A stretch of DNA of 64,000 nt from Mucilaginibacter polytrichastri. Lineage in GTDB: Bacteria > Bacteroidota > Bacteroidia > Sphingobacteriales > Sphingobacteriaceae. Below the pieces are notes generated by a model. It had not been told where the DNA came from. It saw only the letters and a program-made list of their open reading frames with translations, and did not search any database. Shown here piece by piece: positions 27,596 to 36,576 of this stretch; within the stretch, counting starts at the first letter, position 1; every line of letters begins with the position of its first letter. The translations under genes were made by a program, and so were the position numbers. The stretch lies in the NCBI RefSeq assembly GCF_001911425.1, contig NZ_MPPL01000001.1, forward strand, positions 419,105 through 483,104, given 5' to 3'.

Positions 27596-30500
27596 ATGTT
27601 ACGCAAATTTATAGAACGGCCGGTACTCTCTACCGTTATATCGGTCATCATTGTTATATTAGGTATCCTGGGGTTAACCGCCTTACCTATCTCTCAGTAC
27701 CCCGAAATTGCCCCGCCAACCGTACAGGTATCAACCTCGTACCAGGGTGCCAATGCCGATGTGGTAATGAACAGCGTTATTGTGCCGCTGGAAGAGCAGA
27801 TAAACGGTGTGGAGAACATGACCTACATGACCTCTACCGCCAGTAATGACGGTACTGCCACCATTACCGTATATTTTAAACTGGGTACAGACCCCGATCT
27901 GGCTGCGGTAAACGTGCAGAACAGGGTATCAAAAGCTACCAGCTTGCTCCCTGCGGAGGTTACCAAAGCGGGTGTTACCACCGCAAAACGCCAGAGTAGT
28001 ATGGTAATGATCTTCTCGTTATACAGCGAGAACAAATCATTCGACCAAACCTTTTTGCAGAACTATGCCAACATTAACCTGTTGCCGCAAATTAAACGGA
28101 TTAGCGGTGTGGGTGATGCCAGCGTGTTTGGGTCTAAAGATTATTCGATGCGGATTTGGCTAAAACCAGATGCGATGGCTACTTATGGTTTAATACCGGA
28201 TGATGTAAATACCGCACTGGCCGAACAAAACGTAGAGGCAGCGCCGGGTAAGTTTGGCGAAAACAGCGATCAATCTTTCCAGTACACTATTAAATATAAG
28301 GGCCGCTTAAAAACACCTGCCGAGTTTGAGAACATCGTGATCAAAGCAACCGCTACCGGGCAGGTACTAAAGCTGAAAGATATTGCCAGGGTTGAGCTTG
28401 GTTCATTAAGTTATAGTGGTAACACCTTAACCAACGGATATTCTTCTATTGGTGTGGCTATTAACCAAACTGCAGGTTCAAACGCGCACGAGTTGATTAA
28501 ACAGCTGGAAACAACCATTGAAGCTGCTTCAAAAACCTTCCCTCCGGGTGTGCATTATTCGTCGCTGTTAAATGCCAACGACTTTTTAGATGCCTCGATA
28601 GAGAAGGTGATCCATACGCTGATCGAAGCGTTTATACTGGTATTTATCGTAGTGTTTATCTTCCTGCAAGATTTTAGGTCTACACTGATTCCCGCTATTG
28701 CGGTACCGGTGGCTATTGTGGGTACATTCTTCTTCCTTAACCTGTTTGGTTTTACCATCAACTTGCTTACTCTGTTTGCAATGGTATTGGCGATAGGTAT
28801 TGTGGTAGATGATGCCATTGTGGTGGTAGAGGCGGTGCACGCCAAGCTGGATCATGGCTATAAATCGGCTCGGAAGGCAACAATCCGCGCTATGGACGAT
28901 ATTAGCGGAGCCATCATCTCCATTACCCTGGTAATGGCGGCGGTGTTTGTACCGGTATCCTTTATTTCGGGTTCGGCAGGTGTGTTTTACAAGCAATTTG
29001 GTTTAACACTGGCCATCGCTATCATCATTTCGGCAGTAAACGCATTAACACTTAGCCCTGCGCTTTGTGCCTTGTTATTGAAACCGCATAATGAAGATCA
29101 GCATCACAAAACCACTTATCTGCAACGTTTTTACAATGCCTTTAACACCTCGTTCGAGTCTGTTACTGGTAAATACAAACGTTCGGTAAACTTTTTAATC
29201 GGTCGTAAATGGCTGGCTGTTTTAGGTATTGTTGTGTTTGGTGCTATCTTCTGGTTCTTGTTAAAAACCACGCCAACTGGTTTCGTGCCAAATGAAGATC
29301 AGGGTGTGTTATTTGCCAACATCAGCTTGCCGGCTGGTTCTTCTTTAGAGCGTGGTGCGGTTGTGGCTAAAGAGGTTGATGCAATTATTCATAAACTACC
29401 CGAGGTAGAAATGACTTTGCAAATTACCGGGCAAAACTTTATTGCCGGTGCGGGTGGCTCGTACGCCATGATTGTTATTAAGCTTAAACCATGGGATAAA
29501 CGTAAAGAGAAAGGGCAGGACCTCACCAGTTTAACAGGTAAGCTTTTCGGCATGACTTCGGGTATCAAATCGGCACAGGTGCTGTTCTTTGCTCCGCCAA
29601 CCTTACAGGGTTTTGGTAACAGTAACGGTTTTGAGTTTCAGCTGCAGGATAAAACAGGTGGCGATATCAGCAAATTTGCAGATGTAAGCAACAAGTTTAT
29701 TGGTGCCCTGAATCAGCGCCCCGAAATTATGTATGCGGCTACCTCATTCAACATTAATTTCCCGCAATACATGGTAGATGTTAATGTGGCTAAATGTAAA
29801 CAAGCTAATATAGCTGTAAGTACAGTGTTAGGTACGCTGCAGGGTTATTATGGAGGTTTATATGCCTCAAACTTTAACGAGTTTGGTAAACAATACCGCG
29901 TAATGATACAGGCCGATGCACAATACAGAGGTACGCCAGAGAGCTTGAACAAGATCTATGTGCGTAATAGCAATAATGTAATGTCGCCGATATCTGAGTA
30001 TGTGACGCTGAGAAGAGTATACGGCCCGGAAGCTATTAACCGCTTTAACTTGTTTACCTCTATCGCTATACAAGGCTCACCGAAACCGGGCTTCAGTTCG
30101 GGCGATGCTATTAAGGCTATTGAGCAGGTGGCTGCACAAACTTTACCGGCCGGTTACAGCTACGAATATTCTGGCTTAACCCGCGAGGAGTTAGCAGGCG
30201 GCAGCCAAACCATCTATATTTTTATGTTGTGTCTGATCTTCGTTTACTTCTTGCTAAGTGCCCAGTACGAAAGTTATATCCTGCCTTTTGCAGTATTACT
30301 TTCCTTACCTATCGGTTTGGCTGGAGCATTTATTTTCGCTAAGATCTTCGGAGTAGAGAATAACATTTATTTACAGATCACCCTGATTATGCTTATCGGT
30401 TTGCTGGCGAAAAACGCCATCCTTATTGTGGAGTATGCCGTAACCCGCCGCCGCCATGGCTTAAGTATTGTTGAGGCAGCTGTTGACGGTGCTACCGCAC

Positions 30501-30757
30501 GTTTAAGGCCAATATTGATGACATCATTTGCCTTTATATTAGGTTTGGTGCCACTAATGATAGCCAGTGGGGCCGGTGCATTGGGTAATCGTTCTATTGG
30601 TACAGGTGCTGTGGGTGGTATGCTTATTGGTACCATGTTCGGGCTATTTGTAATCCCGGTATTGTTCATCATTTTCCAAAGCCTGCAGGAACGCATTAGC
30701 GGTACGCCAAAGTTTATACCTGTGGTAGAAGATGTGGAAGACGACGACGAAGCTTAA
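27596..30757 (+). CDS. RND multidrug efflux permease, HAE1/AcrB type
   Basis: The proton-driven pump of a tripartite system, 1053 residues with 12 membrane helices and two large periplasmic loops. It starts MLRKFIERPVLSTVISVII, has ALPISQYPEIAPPTV, and the helix-4 proton-relay pair Asp-Asp in GIVVDDAIVVVEAV. The end region FAFILGLVPLMIASGAGA and GTGAVGGM are typical of HAE1 pumps. Expected substrates are lipophilic drugs or detergents; specificity cannot be read. It is the middle gene of the operon. Confidence 0.97.
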   Translation: MLRKFIERPVLSTVISVIIVILGILGLTALPISQYPEIAPPTVQVSTSYQGANADVVMNSVIVPLEEQINGVENMTYMTSTASNDGTATITVYFKLGTDPDLAAVNVQNRVSKATSLLPAEVTKAGVTTAKRQSSMVMIFSLYSENKSFDQTFLQNYANINLLPQIKRISGVGDASVFGSKDYSMRIWLKPDAMATYGLIPDDVNTALAEQNVEAAPGKFGENSDQSFQYTIKYKGRLKTPAEFENIVIKATATGQVLKLKDIARVELGSLSYSGNTLTNGYSSIGVAINQTAGSNAHELIKQLETTIEAASKTFPPGVHYSSLLNANDFLDASIEKVIHTLIEAFILVFIVVFIFLQDFRSTLIPAIAVPVAIVGTFFFLNLFGFTINLLTLFAMVLAIGIVVDDAIVVVEAVHAKLDHGYKSARKATIRAMDDISGAIISITLVMAAVFVPVSFISGSAGVFYKQFGLTLAIAIIISAVNALTLSPALCALLLKPHNEDQHHKTTYLQRFYNAFNTSFESVTGKYKRSVNFLIGRKWLAVLGIVVFGAIFWFLLKTTPTGFVPNEDQGVLFANISLPAGSSLERGAVVAKEVDAIIHKLPEVEMTLQITGQNFIAGAGGSYAMIVIKLKPWDKRKEKGQDLTSLTGKLFGMTSGIKSAQVLFFAPPTLQGFGNSNGFEFQLQDKTGGDISKFADVSNKFIGALNQRPEIMYAATSFNINFPQYMVDVNVAKCKQANIAVSTVLGTLQGYYGGLYASNFNEFGKQYRVMIQADAQYRGTPESLNKIYVRNSNNVMSPISEYVTLRRVYGPEAINRFNLFTSIAIQGSPKPGFSSGDAIKAIEQVAAQTLPAGYSYEYSGLTREELAGGSQTIYIFMLCLIFVYFLLSAQYESYILPFAVLLSLPIGLAGAFIFAKIFGVENNIYLQITLIMLIGLLAKNAILIVEYAVTRRRHGLSIVEAAVDGATARLRPILMTSFAFILGLVPLMIASGAGALGNRSIGTGAVGGMLIGTMFGLFVIPVLFIIFQSLQERISGTPKFIPVVEDVEDDDEA

Positions 30758-30789
30758 GCATCGATTGATTATTAAAAGCATTTAATAAA

Positions 30790-32196
30790 ATGACAACAAA
30801 ATATTATAAGTACCTCGCCCTTACCTTGTTTGGGGGAATGATCGTAGCCTCGTGCAACGTATCAAAAAAATACAAACGACCGGATGTAACAGCTAATAAT
30901 CTGTACCGCGACAGCACCAGCACAGATTCCACTTCCATGGCAGATTTGCCTTGGAGGCAGCTGTTTGCCGATACTGTTTTGCAAGGGCTGATACAGGAGG
31001 GGATCAATAATAACCTCGATCTGCGTACTGCTATCCTGAAGATCTCAGAATCACAGGCTACATTGCGGTCGGCTAAACTGGCTTTCTTCCCTACATTGGA
31101 TGGAGGAGTGCAGGCTACCAAAGCAAAATCGTCTCAGGCGGCATTAAATTTCCCTGCCGGGATAGGTATTAACCTAAATACCACTACCTACCAGGCCTCA
31201 TTTACGGCAAGCTGGGAATTAAATGTATGGGGGCAGTTAAGCAGTTTAAAACGCCAGGCCTTAGCTAACTTTTTACAAAGCGATGCTAATAAACGTGCCG
31301 TGCAAACACAGTTAATAGCAGATATCGCTAATGACTATTATACACTATTGGCTTACGATCAGCAGTTGGTTATTACCCAGCAAACGGTTAAAAACCGGAT
31401 CGCTGACGTAGAAACCATGAAGGCGCTGAAAGAAGGCGCTGTTGTAAATGGTGCTGCCGTAGTGCAAAGCGAGGCCAACCGTTATGCTGCCGAGGTAACT
31501 ATACCGGATATTAAACAGAGTATCCGCGAAACAGAAAATGCCTTGTGCATATTACTGGCGCGCGCTCCGGGAGCTGTTAAGCGTACCAGCCTGGCCGGGC
31601 AGCAACCGGTAACTGAGATTAAAGACGGGCTGTCAACACAGTTACTGCGTAACCGCCCCGATGTGCAGGCATCAGAGTTTGCATTCCGTTCGGCGTTTGA
31701 GAATACCAATGTAGCACACTCGTACTTTTATCCAAAGTTGACCATTACTGCAGAAGGTGGCCTTTCATCATTGCAGTTAAAGAACTTGTTTGATAACTCG
31801 ATCTTTTACAACCTTGTTGGCGGCCTTACCCAGCCTATCTTTAACCAGGGGCAAAATAAAGCACGTTACCGTATTGCACAGGCGCAGCAGTTAGAGGCTT
31901 TCAACACGTTCCAGCAAACCATATTAACTGCCGGGCAGGAAGTTTCAAACGCTTTATACTCTTACCAAAACGCGGTATCAAAACAACAAACCAGGCAAAT
32001 GCAATTGGCAGCGTTAGAAAAATCGGTTGATTTTACTAAGGAGTTATTACGCTACAGTTCGGCAACCAACTATACCGACGTGTTAACGTCTGAGCAGAGT
32101 TTGTTAGCTGCACAATTAAGTGGTGTTAATGATAAACTGCAGCAATTGCAAGCAACAGTTAATCTTTACCGTGCCCTGGGGGGCGGATGGAAATAG
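30790..32196 (+). CDS. Outer-membrane efflux channel, NodT/OprM type lipoprotein
   Basis: The TolC-like channel of the pump. The lipobox ends at Cys22 (MIVASC), followed by KKYKRPDV as in NodT proteins, and the two OEP repeats cover about 60-260 and 275-465. The second repeat contains LLRNRPDVQASEFAFRSA and GQNKARYRIAQAQQ. Length 468 is typical. Last gene of the operon, followed by a terminator. Confidence 0.95.
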   Translation: MTTKYYKYLALTLFGGMIVASCNVSKKYKRPDVTANNLYRDSTSTDSTSMADLPWRQLFADTVLQGLIQEGINNNLDLRTAILKISESQATLRSAKLAFFPTLDGGVQATKAKSSQAALNFPAGIGINLNTTTYQASFTASWELNVWGQLSSLKRQALANFLQSDANKRAVQTQLIADIANDYYTLLAYDQQLVITQQTVKNRIADVETMKALKEGAVVNGAAVVQSEANRYAAEVTIPDIKQSIRETENALCILLARAPGAVKRTSLAGQQPVTEIKDGLSTQLLRNRPDVQASEFAFRSAFENTNVAHSYFYPKLTITAEGGLSSLQLKNLFDNSIFYNLVGGLTQPIFNQGQNKARYRIAQAQQLEAFNTFQQTILTAGQEVSNALYSYQNAVSKQQTRQMQLAALEKSVDFTKELLRYSSATNYTDVLTSEQSLLAAQLSGVNDKLQQLQATVNLYRALGGGWK

Positions 32197-32301
32197 CCAT
32201 CAGTTGTCTGTTATCGGTTGTAAGTTGTGTGTGCCGATTAATGGCAGGTAATTAAGATATTGATTCGTGTGAGAACAATCAATGATAGGTGATTGATTTT
32301 A

Positions 32302-32336
32302 GGGATGGGCCTGGTAACAGGTTCATCCTTTTTTTA
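32302..32336 (+). terminator. Terminator of the efflux operon
   Basis: AGGGATGGGCCTG / CAGGTTCATCCT pair with G-T wobbles around GTAA, followed by seven or more T. It abuts the stop codon of the convergent pirin gene. Confidence 0.8.
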
Positions 32337-33230
32337 TTACTGTGGCTTCAGATGGATATTCTCCGGCGGTAGCGGGATAAACTCTGTCTCGCCGGGTACT
32401 TGCGGAAACTTCTGCTCCTGCCAATCCTTTTTGGCCTGTTCTATCAAGGCATGGTCTGATGATACAAAGTTCCAGTAAATAAAGCGCTGTTCAGGTAATG
32501 CATCCCCGCCAAAAAAGTAAATGGTTGTATTTTCATTCATCACGAATTCGCATAACTGGCTGTCTTTGGCAACCAGCAATTCTTTGGGTTCAAAGGTGGT
32601 GCCTTCGTTTTCAATACTGCCTTCCAGAATGTAAAGCCCGGCTTCGCCATACAGGTTTTTGCCAATTTTTACGGTTTGGCGGCTGGTGCTTTTTAACTCC
32701 AGAAAATACAGCGGACTATATACCGGCACCGGCGATTGTTTACCCATAAATGATCCGGCAATCAGTTTATAACTAACACTATCCTGTTCCCAAACAGGCA
32801 GTTCTTCTGTATCGGCATGAAAAAAGGAGGGTTCCATTTGCTCCAGTTCTTTGGGTAGCGCCACCCAAATCTGTAAACCGTGCAGGTTTTTTTCGGTATG
32901 ACGTAGGTATTCGGGTGCGCGTTCTGAGTGGGTAATGCCTTTGCCGGCGGTCATCCAGTTAACTTGCCCTGGTTTAATTTCCATTTCGGTACCCAGGCTG
33001 TCCTTATGCATAATGTTGCCTTCAAACAAATAAGTAAGGGTAGAAAGGCCTATATGCGGATGGGGGGCTATGTCTAAATTTTCTTCGGCTTTCAATGCCG
33101 CAGGGCCCATATGGTCGATAAATATAAAAGGGCCTACCATTCTTTTACTTTGAAAAGGCAGCAGTCTGCCTACCATAAAGTTGCCGATATTACGCGGGCG
33201 TTCTTCGATGATGAGGTTGATGTTTGACAT
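32337..33230 (-). CDS. Pirin family protein
   Basis: A two-domain cupin (297 residues). The metal-binding N-terminal cupin is complete: HMGPAALKAEENLDIAPHPHIGLSTLTYLFEG supplies the His ligands and KGITHSERAP a further His. The C-terminal pirin domain spans about 165-285. Bacterial pirins include quercetin 2,3-dioxygenases and redox-sensing regulators; this one could be either. Single gene, divergent from the YjbQ gene. Confidence 0.92.
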   Translation of the reverse strand: MSNINLIIEERPRNIGNFMVGRLLPFQSKRMVGPFIFIDHMGPAALKAEENLDIAPHPHIGLSTLTYLFEGNIMHKDSLGTEMEIKPGQVNWMTAGKGITHSERAPEYLRHTEKNLHGLQIWVALPKELEQMEPSFFHADTEELPVWEQDSVSYKLIAGSFMGKQSPVPVYSPLYFLELKSTSRQTVKIGKNLYGEAGLYILEGSIENEGTTFEPKELLVAKDSQLCEFVMNENTTIYFFGGDALPEQRFIYWNFVSSDHALIEQAKKDWQEQKFPQVPGETEFIPLPPENIHLKPQ

Positions 33231-33317
33231 TTTAAGGCAGATTTAATTCACTGCAAGATAATCAAAATAGAAAAGCGGGTGTTACATTAACAATTGCACA
33301 ATAACTAATTTAGTACC

Positions 33318-33743
33318 ATGAACATGTATCAGCAAGATATACGCCTGCGCGCAAGGCCAAGAGGTTTCCATATCATAACCGATGAAGTGCTGCAGGCGCT
33401 GCCGCAGCTACGCGAATTTAAGATGGGCATTTGCCAGGTTTTTATTCAGCATACATCGGCCTCACTTACCATTAATGAAAATGCCGACCCTACTGTGCGT
33501 AAGGATTTTGAAATGTACTTTAATAAGGCTGTGCCCGAAAACGACCCCGATTACCTGCATGATGATGAAGGCTCGGACGATATGCCCGCGCACCTAAAAG
33601 CGGCTATGCTGGGCAGTTCGGTGATGATCCCTATCCGCAATGGCAGGCTGGCTTTGGGTACCTGGCAGGGTATTTACTTGTGCGAGCACCGCAACCATGG
33701 CGGTAGCAGGGGCATTGTAATTACTGCCTGGGGAACGATTTAG
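33318..33743 (+). CDS. YjbQ/UPF0047 family protein
   Basis: A 141-residue protein of the UPF0047 (YjbQ, secondary thiamine-phosphate synthase) family: GICQVFIQHTSASLTINENADP and the late GTWQGIYLCEHR with GGSRGIVIT are diagnostic. Some homologues have weak thiamine-phosphate synthase activity; the physiological role is unclear. An alternative start is Met3 (33324). Followed by a hairpin. Confidence 0.93.
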   Translation: MNMYQQDIRLRARPRGFHIITDEVLQALPQLREFKMGICQVFIQHTSASLTINENADPTVRKDFEMYFNKAVPENDPDYLHDDEGSDDMPAHLKAAMLGSSVMIPIRNGRLALGTWQGIYLCEHRNHGGSRGIVITAWGTI

Positions 33744-33757
33744 GAAATATATAATGA

Positions 33758-33784
33758 AGGGTTCCGTTCACTACGCGGAACCCT
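33758..33784. terminator. Hairpin between convergent yjbQ-like and amt genes
   Basis: AGGGTTCCG / CGGAACCCT pair across nine bases. The flanks are only modestly T-rich, so termination is plausible rather than certain. Confidence 0.55.
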
Positions 33785-33823
33785 CCGAACTCAACTGATT
33801 AAACACTCAATAAACACTCCTGT

Positions 33824-35131
33824 TTAAAGCTCTTCACCGTGCTGGCTAATATCCAGACCGGCAATTTCTTCTTCTGCACTCACGCGCAACGGGCTAATTA
33901 AATCGGTTACCTTAAGCAACAGCAGCGAGCCAAAAAAGGCAAATGCCGATACGGCCACTAATGCTACCGTATGTGTAAAAAATAAATGGGTTTCGCCAAA
34001 AAACAAGCCATTGCCTGTTGTATTGCCGCTGTTTACATTTTGATGTGCAAATACCCCGGTTAGCAGCATGCCCACCATGCCGCCCACACCGTGGCAAGGG
34101 AATACATCTAAAGTATCATCTATAGATGTTTTGCTTCTCCATAAAACTACCAGGCTGCTTACTACTGATGCCACAATGCCAATAACCAGCGAGTGCGGGA
34201 TACTAACAAAGCCGGCTGCCGGTGTAATGGCCACCAAACCTACTACAGCACCAATACAAGCCCCCATTACGGTTGGCTTGTGGCCTCTTATCATCTCGAA
34301 AAATATCCATGCCATTGCTGCCGCTGCCGATGCTGTTGTGGTAGTAGCCAATGCCGTAGCCGCTAAAGTACCAGAGCCCAATGCAGAGCCCGCATTAAAG
34401 CCAAACCAACCAAACCATAGCAAGCCTGTACCCAATAGGATATAGCTGATACGTGCCGGGCTATGCGCCTTATCGTTACGTTGCTTAAGGTAAAGAGCCG
34501 AAGCTAATGCAGCCCAACCTGCCGACATGTGCACTACGGTACCACCTGCAAAATCCAATACACCTGCTTTAAACATTAGGCCGTCCGGGTGCCATGCCGA
34601 GTGTGCCAGCGGGGCATAAATAATAACGATGAACAGGCAAATGAAAATAAGGTATGATGTAAAACGGATCCGCTCGGCAAAGGCGCCGGTGATTAGCGCA
34701 GGGGTAATTACCGCAAATTTAAGCTGAAACATAGCAAACAGTACCAGCGGGATGGTTGGCGCCAGTTTCCAGGTTGCGTTACCCAGCATGCCCTTCATCA
34801 TAAAAAATGTGGCAGGGTTGCCAATAATGCCATGGAACGAGTCGCCAAAGGCTAAACTAAAGCCGAAGATAACCCAGATTACAGTAATTACGCCCATACA
34901 TACAAAGCTTTGCATCATGGTAGAGAGCACGTTTTTTTTACTTACCATACCGCCGTAAAAAAAGGCCAGGCCGGGTGTCATTAGCAATACCAATGCGGTA
35001 GCAGTAAGCAGCCACGCGGTATCGCCCGAATCTATTTTGCTGTCGGCAACGGTAACGGTTTCAATAGATGGAAATACAAGGGCAAGCACTATAATGAGTG
35101 CTAATATGATAAGAGGTAAAATCTTTTTCAT
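33824..35131 (-). CDS. amtB: Ammonium transporter
   Basis: An Amt/MEP/Rh channel, 435 residues from ATG 35131 (the frame extends to 35185, but the extra residues precede the natural signal-like helix KKILPLIILALIIV). Eleven membrane helices. TAWLLTATALVLLMTPGLAFFYGG is the family start; DFAGGTVVHMSAGWAAL and DVFPCHGVGGMVGML carry the twin pore His. No glnK/P-II gene is adjacent, unlike the usual glnK-amtB pair, so P-II control would act from another locus. Confidence 0.95.
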   Translation of the reverse strand: MKKILPLIILALIIVLALVFPSIETVTVADSKIDSGDTAWLLTATALVLLMTPGLAFFYGGMVSKKNVLSTMMQSFVCMGVITVIWVIFGFSLAFGDSFHGIIGNPATFFMMKGMLGNATWKLAPTIPLVLFAMFQLKFAVITPALITGAFAERIRFTSYLIFICLFIVIIYAPLAHSAWHPDGLMFKAGVLDFAGGTVVHMSAGWAALASALYLKQRNDKAHSPARISYILLGTGLLWFGWFGFNAGSALGSGTLAATALATTTTASAAAAMAWIFFEMIRGHKPTVMGACIGAVVGLVAITPAAGFVSIPHSLVIGIVASVVSSLVVLWRSKTSIDDTLDVFPCHGVGGMVGMLLTGVFAHQNVNSGNTTGNGLFFGETHLFFTHTVALVAVSAFAFFGSLLLLKVTDLISPLRVSAEEEIAGLDISQHGEEL

Positions 35132-35359
35132 TATTTGGTTTTTAAAATGGTAAACCCACAACGGCGCATGTAAAATGGGCTGCAAGGGAGGTTTAAGTGA
35201 TTGTTAGATAGCGGTTTTGAGTAGAGAGAAATATCTTGTACGATTAAAGCAGGGGCAAGCCCGTTATTTAAACACGCACAATGCCATATAACCCATTAGG
35301 ATTAATGATGGCTATGTGTGTCTTCAAAAAAAATAAAAAGATATTTCTAAAGGGGGGTA

Positions 35360-35716
35360 TTACCAAAAAACGTGGAAGGGGAATAGTATGAGCTTACAGG
35401 AGCTCAAATGCTCGGTGCCGGTGCGCAAAAAAGTTACAGTTAATGATTTAAAGCCGGTATCGAACCGGGCTGCGCTTAACAGCAGCGATTTTACAAAACT
35501 ACCACCGCGCTGCGATTGTGCGCGGTAAATTTGTAAGGTGCCATTTAAACCTAAAAAATAGATGTAGGGACTACGATTGCCTTTGGTGACACTAATTTGT
35601 GTGCCAGGCGATTGTTTAGTAAATAATGAATTGCATACACTGCTATCCTCGCCCTTAATTTGTGTGGCGAAGATGATAGAAAAAATAAAAAAGAGTTTTA
35701 AAAACTGATATTTCAT
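35360..35716 (-). CDS. Small secreted protein, unknown
   Basis: 118 residues with a signal peptide (to ATQIKG, about residue 22) and two or three Cys. No family recognised. The C-terminal half (LTVTFLRTGTEHLSSCKLILFPFHVFW) is unusual in composition, and the frame may be only partly real. The gaps on either side (35132-35359; 35717-36000, very AT-rich) show nothing I can name. Confidence 0.35.
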   Translation of the reverse strand: MKYQFLKLFFIFSIIFATQIKGEDSSVCNSLFTKQSPGTQISVTKGNRSPYIYFLGLNGTLQIYRAQSQRGGSFVKSLLLSAARFDTGFKSLTVTFLRTGTEHLSSCKLILFPFHVFW

Positions 35717-36000
35717 TATTCTAAGCAGATTTTTGCTTGTATTTTTACTAAAATAGTAAATTATATAAGTAAAATATGGTTTTATTATTTATTTAGTGAG
35801 TAGTTGTTGTAGTTTTTATGAATATTATTGAATATTGGTTATAAAAAGCCTAAAAATTAATATAATGGTATTTGTAATATGATATATCAGCTAAATAATA
35901 ATAATTAACACGTATTTTTTATTAGAGAATTAATATAAAATGCTGCCTTGCCTGTTATTGTGCATTTGATGGCTGGTACAGGATGGTATGAAAGAGATAA

Positions 36001-36411
36001 TTAGCCCTGTAAAATGTTGATGAGTGCTTCGTACCAACGTTTGTTATGGGCAATTAAGCCATTGTGGTCTATAATAAGATAAACCCGCTGCAATAAATGG
36101 CCCGCATAAAATTCAAGCCTTAGTGGCTGCCAAAATGCACCGAAATTTTTTAAAGAAGTAAGAGTAAATACATCATCAAAACCCAGGTATATTTCGTTAA
36201 TGGCATTAATGGGGATGGTAAGGTCGAGATCGCCTTCCTGCCCTTCTATAATTATTTGATTTTCTGTAAGTGCTATATAGCCCGTATGGTTATGTAATGG
36301 GTTGCCAAGCGATACAATAGCTGCGGTAAATTTTATCCCCTCGCTAATTTGGGCATACTCATCTGCGTAGCTCCACAATACTTTGCCTTGTAAAATAAAT
36401 CTGGTATCCAT
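36001..36411 (-). CDS. Small PH/GRAM-like protein, unknown
   Basis: 136 residues without a leader or membrane segment. The alternation of short strands (GYIALTENQIIIEGQ, DLTIPINAINEIYLGFDD, LRLEFYAGHLLQRVYLII) ending in a helix (NKRWYEALINIL) looks like a PH/GRAM-type barrel, by pattern only. Cytoplasmic. Divergent from dnaX, 165 bp away. Confidence 0.55.
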   Translation of the reverse strand: MDTRFILQGKVLWSYADEYAQISEGIKFTAAIVSLGNPLHNHTGYIALTENQIIIEGQEGDLDLTIPINAINEIYLGFDDVFTLTSLKNFGAFWQPLRLEFYAGHLLQRVYLIIDHNGLIAHNKRWYEALINILQG

Positions 36412-36576
36412 ACGGCTTAAATCGTTCTACTAATTTAATAAGAAAGATGGATTAACTGCTGTTGAATTAATAAACTTTAATGGCTTTTGTGACAATTATA
36501 ATAGGAGCGCCCGATTACAATAGCTTCCAAAACTTCGTTTTTCTTCTTTACCCTTTCCGCTTTTCTTGCTAACTTA

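Noticed and set aside
35132..35359. Sigma-54 promoter for amtB
   Set aside because: TGGCATTGTGC resembles a -24/-12 site but the GG to GC spacing is wrong.
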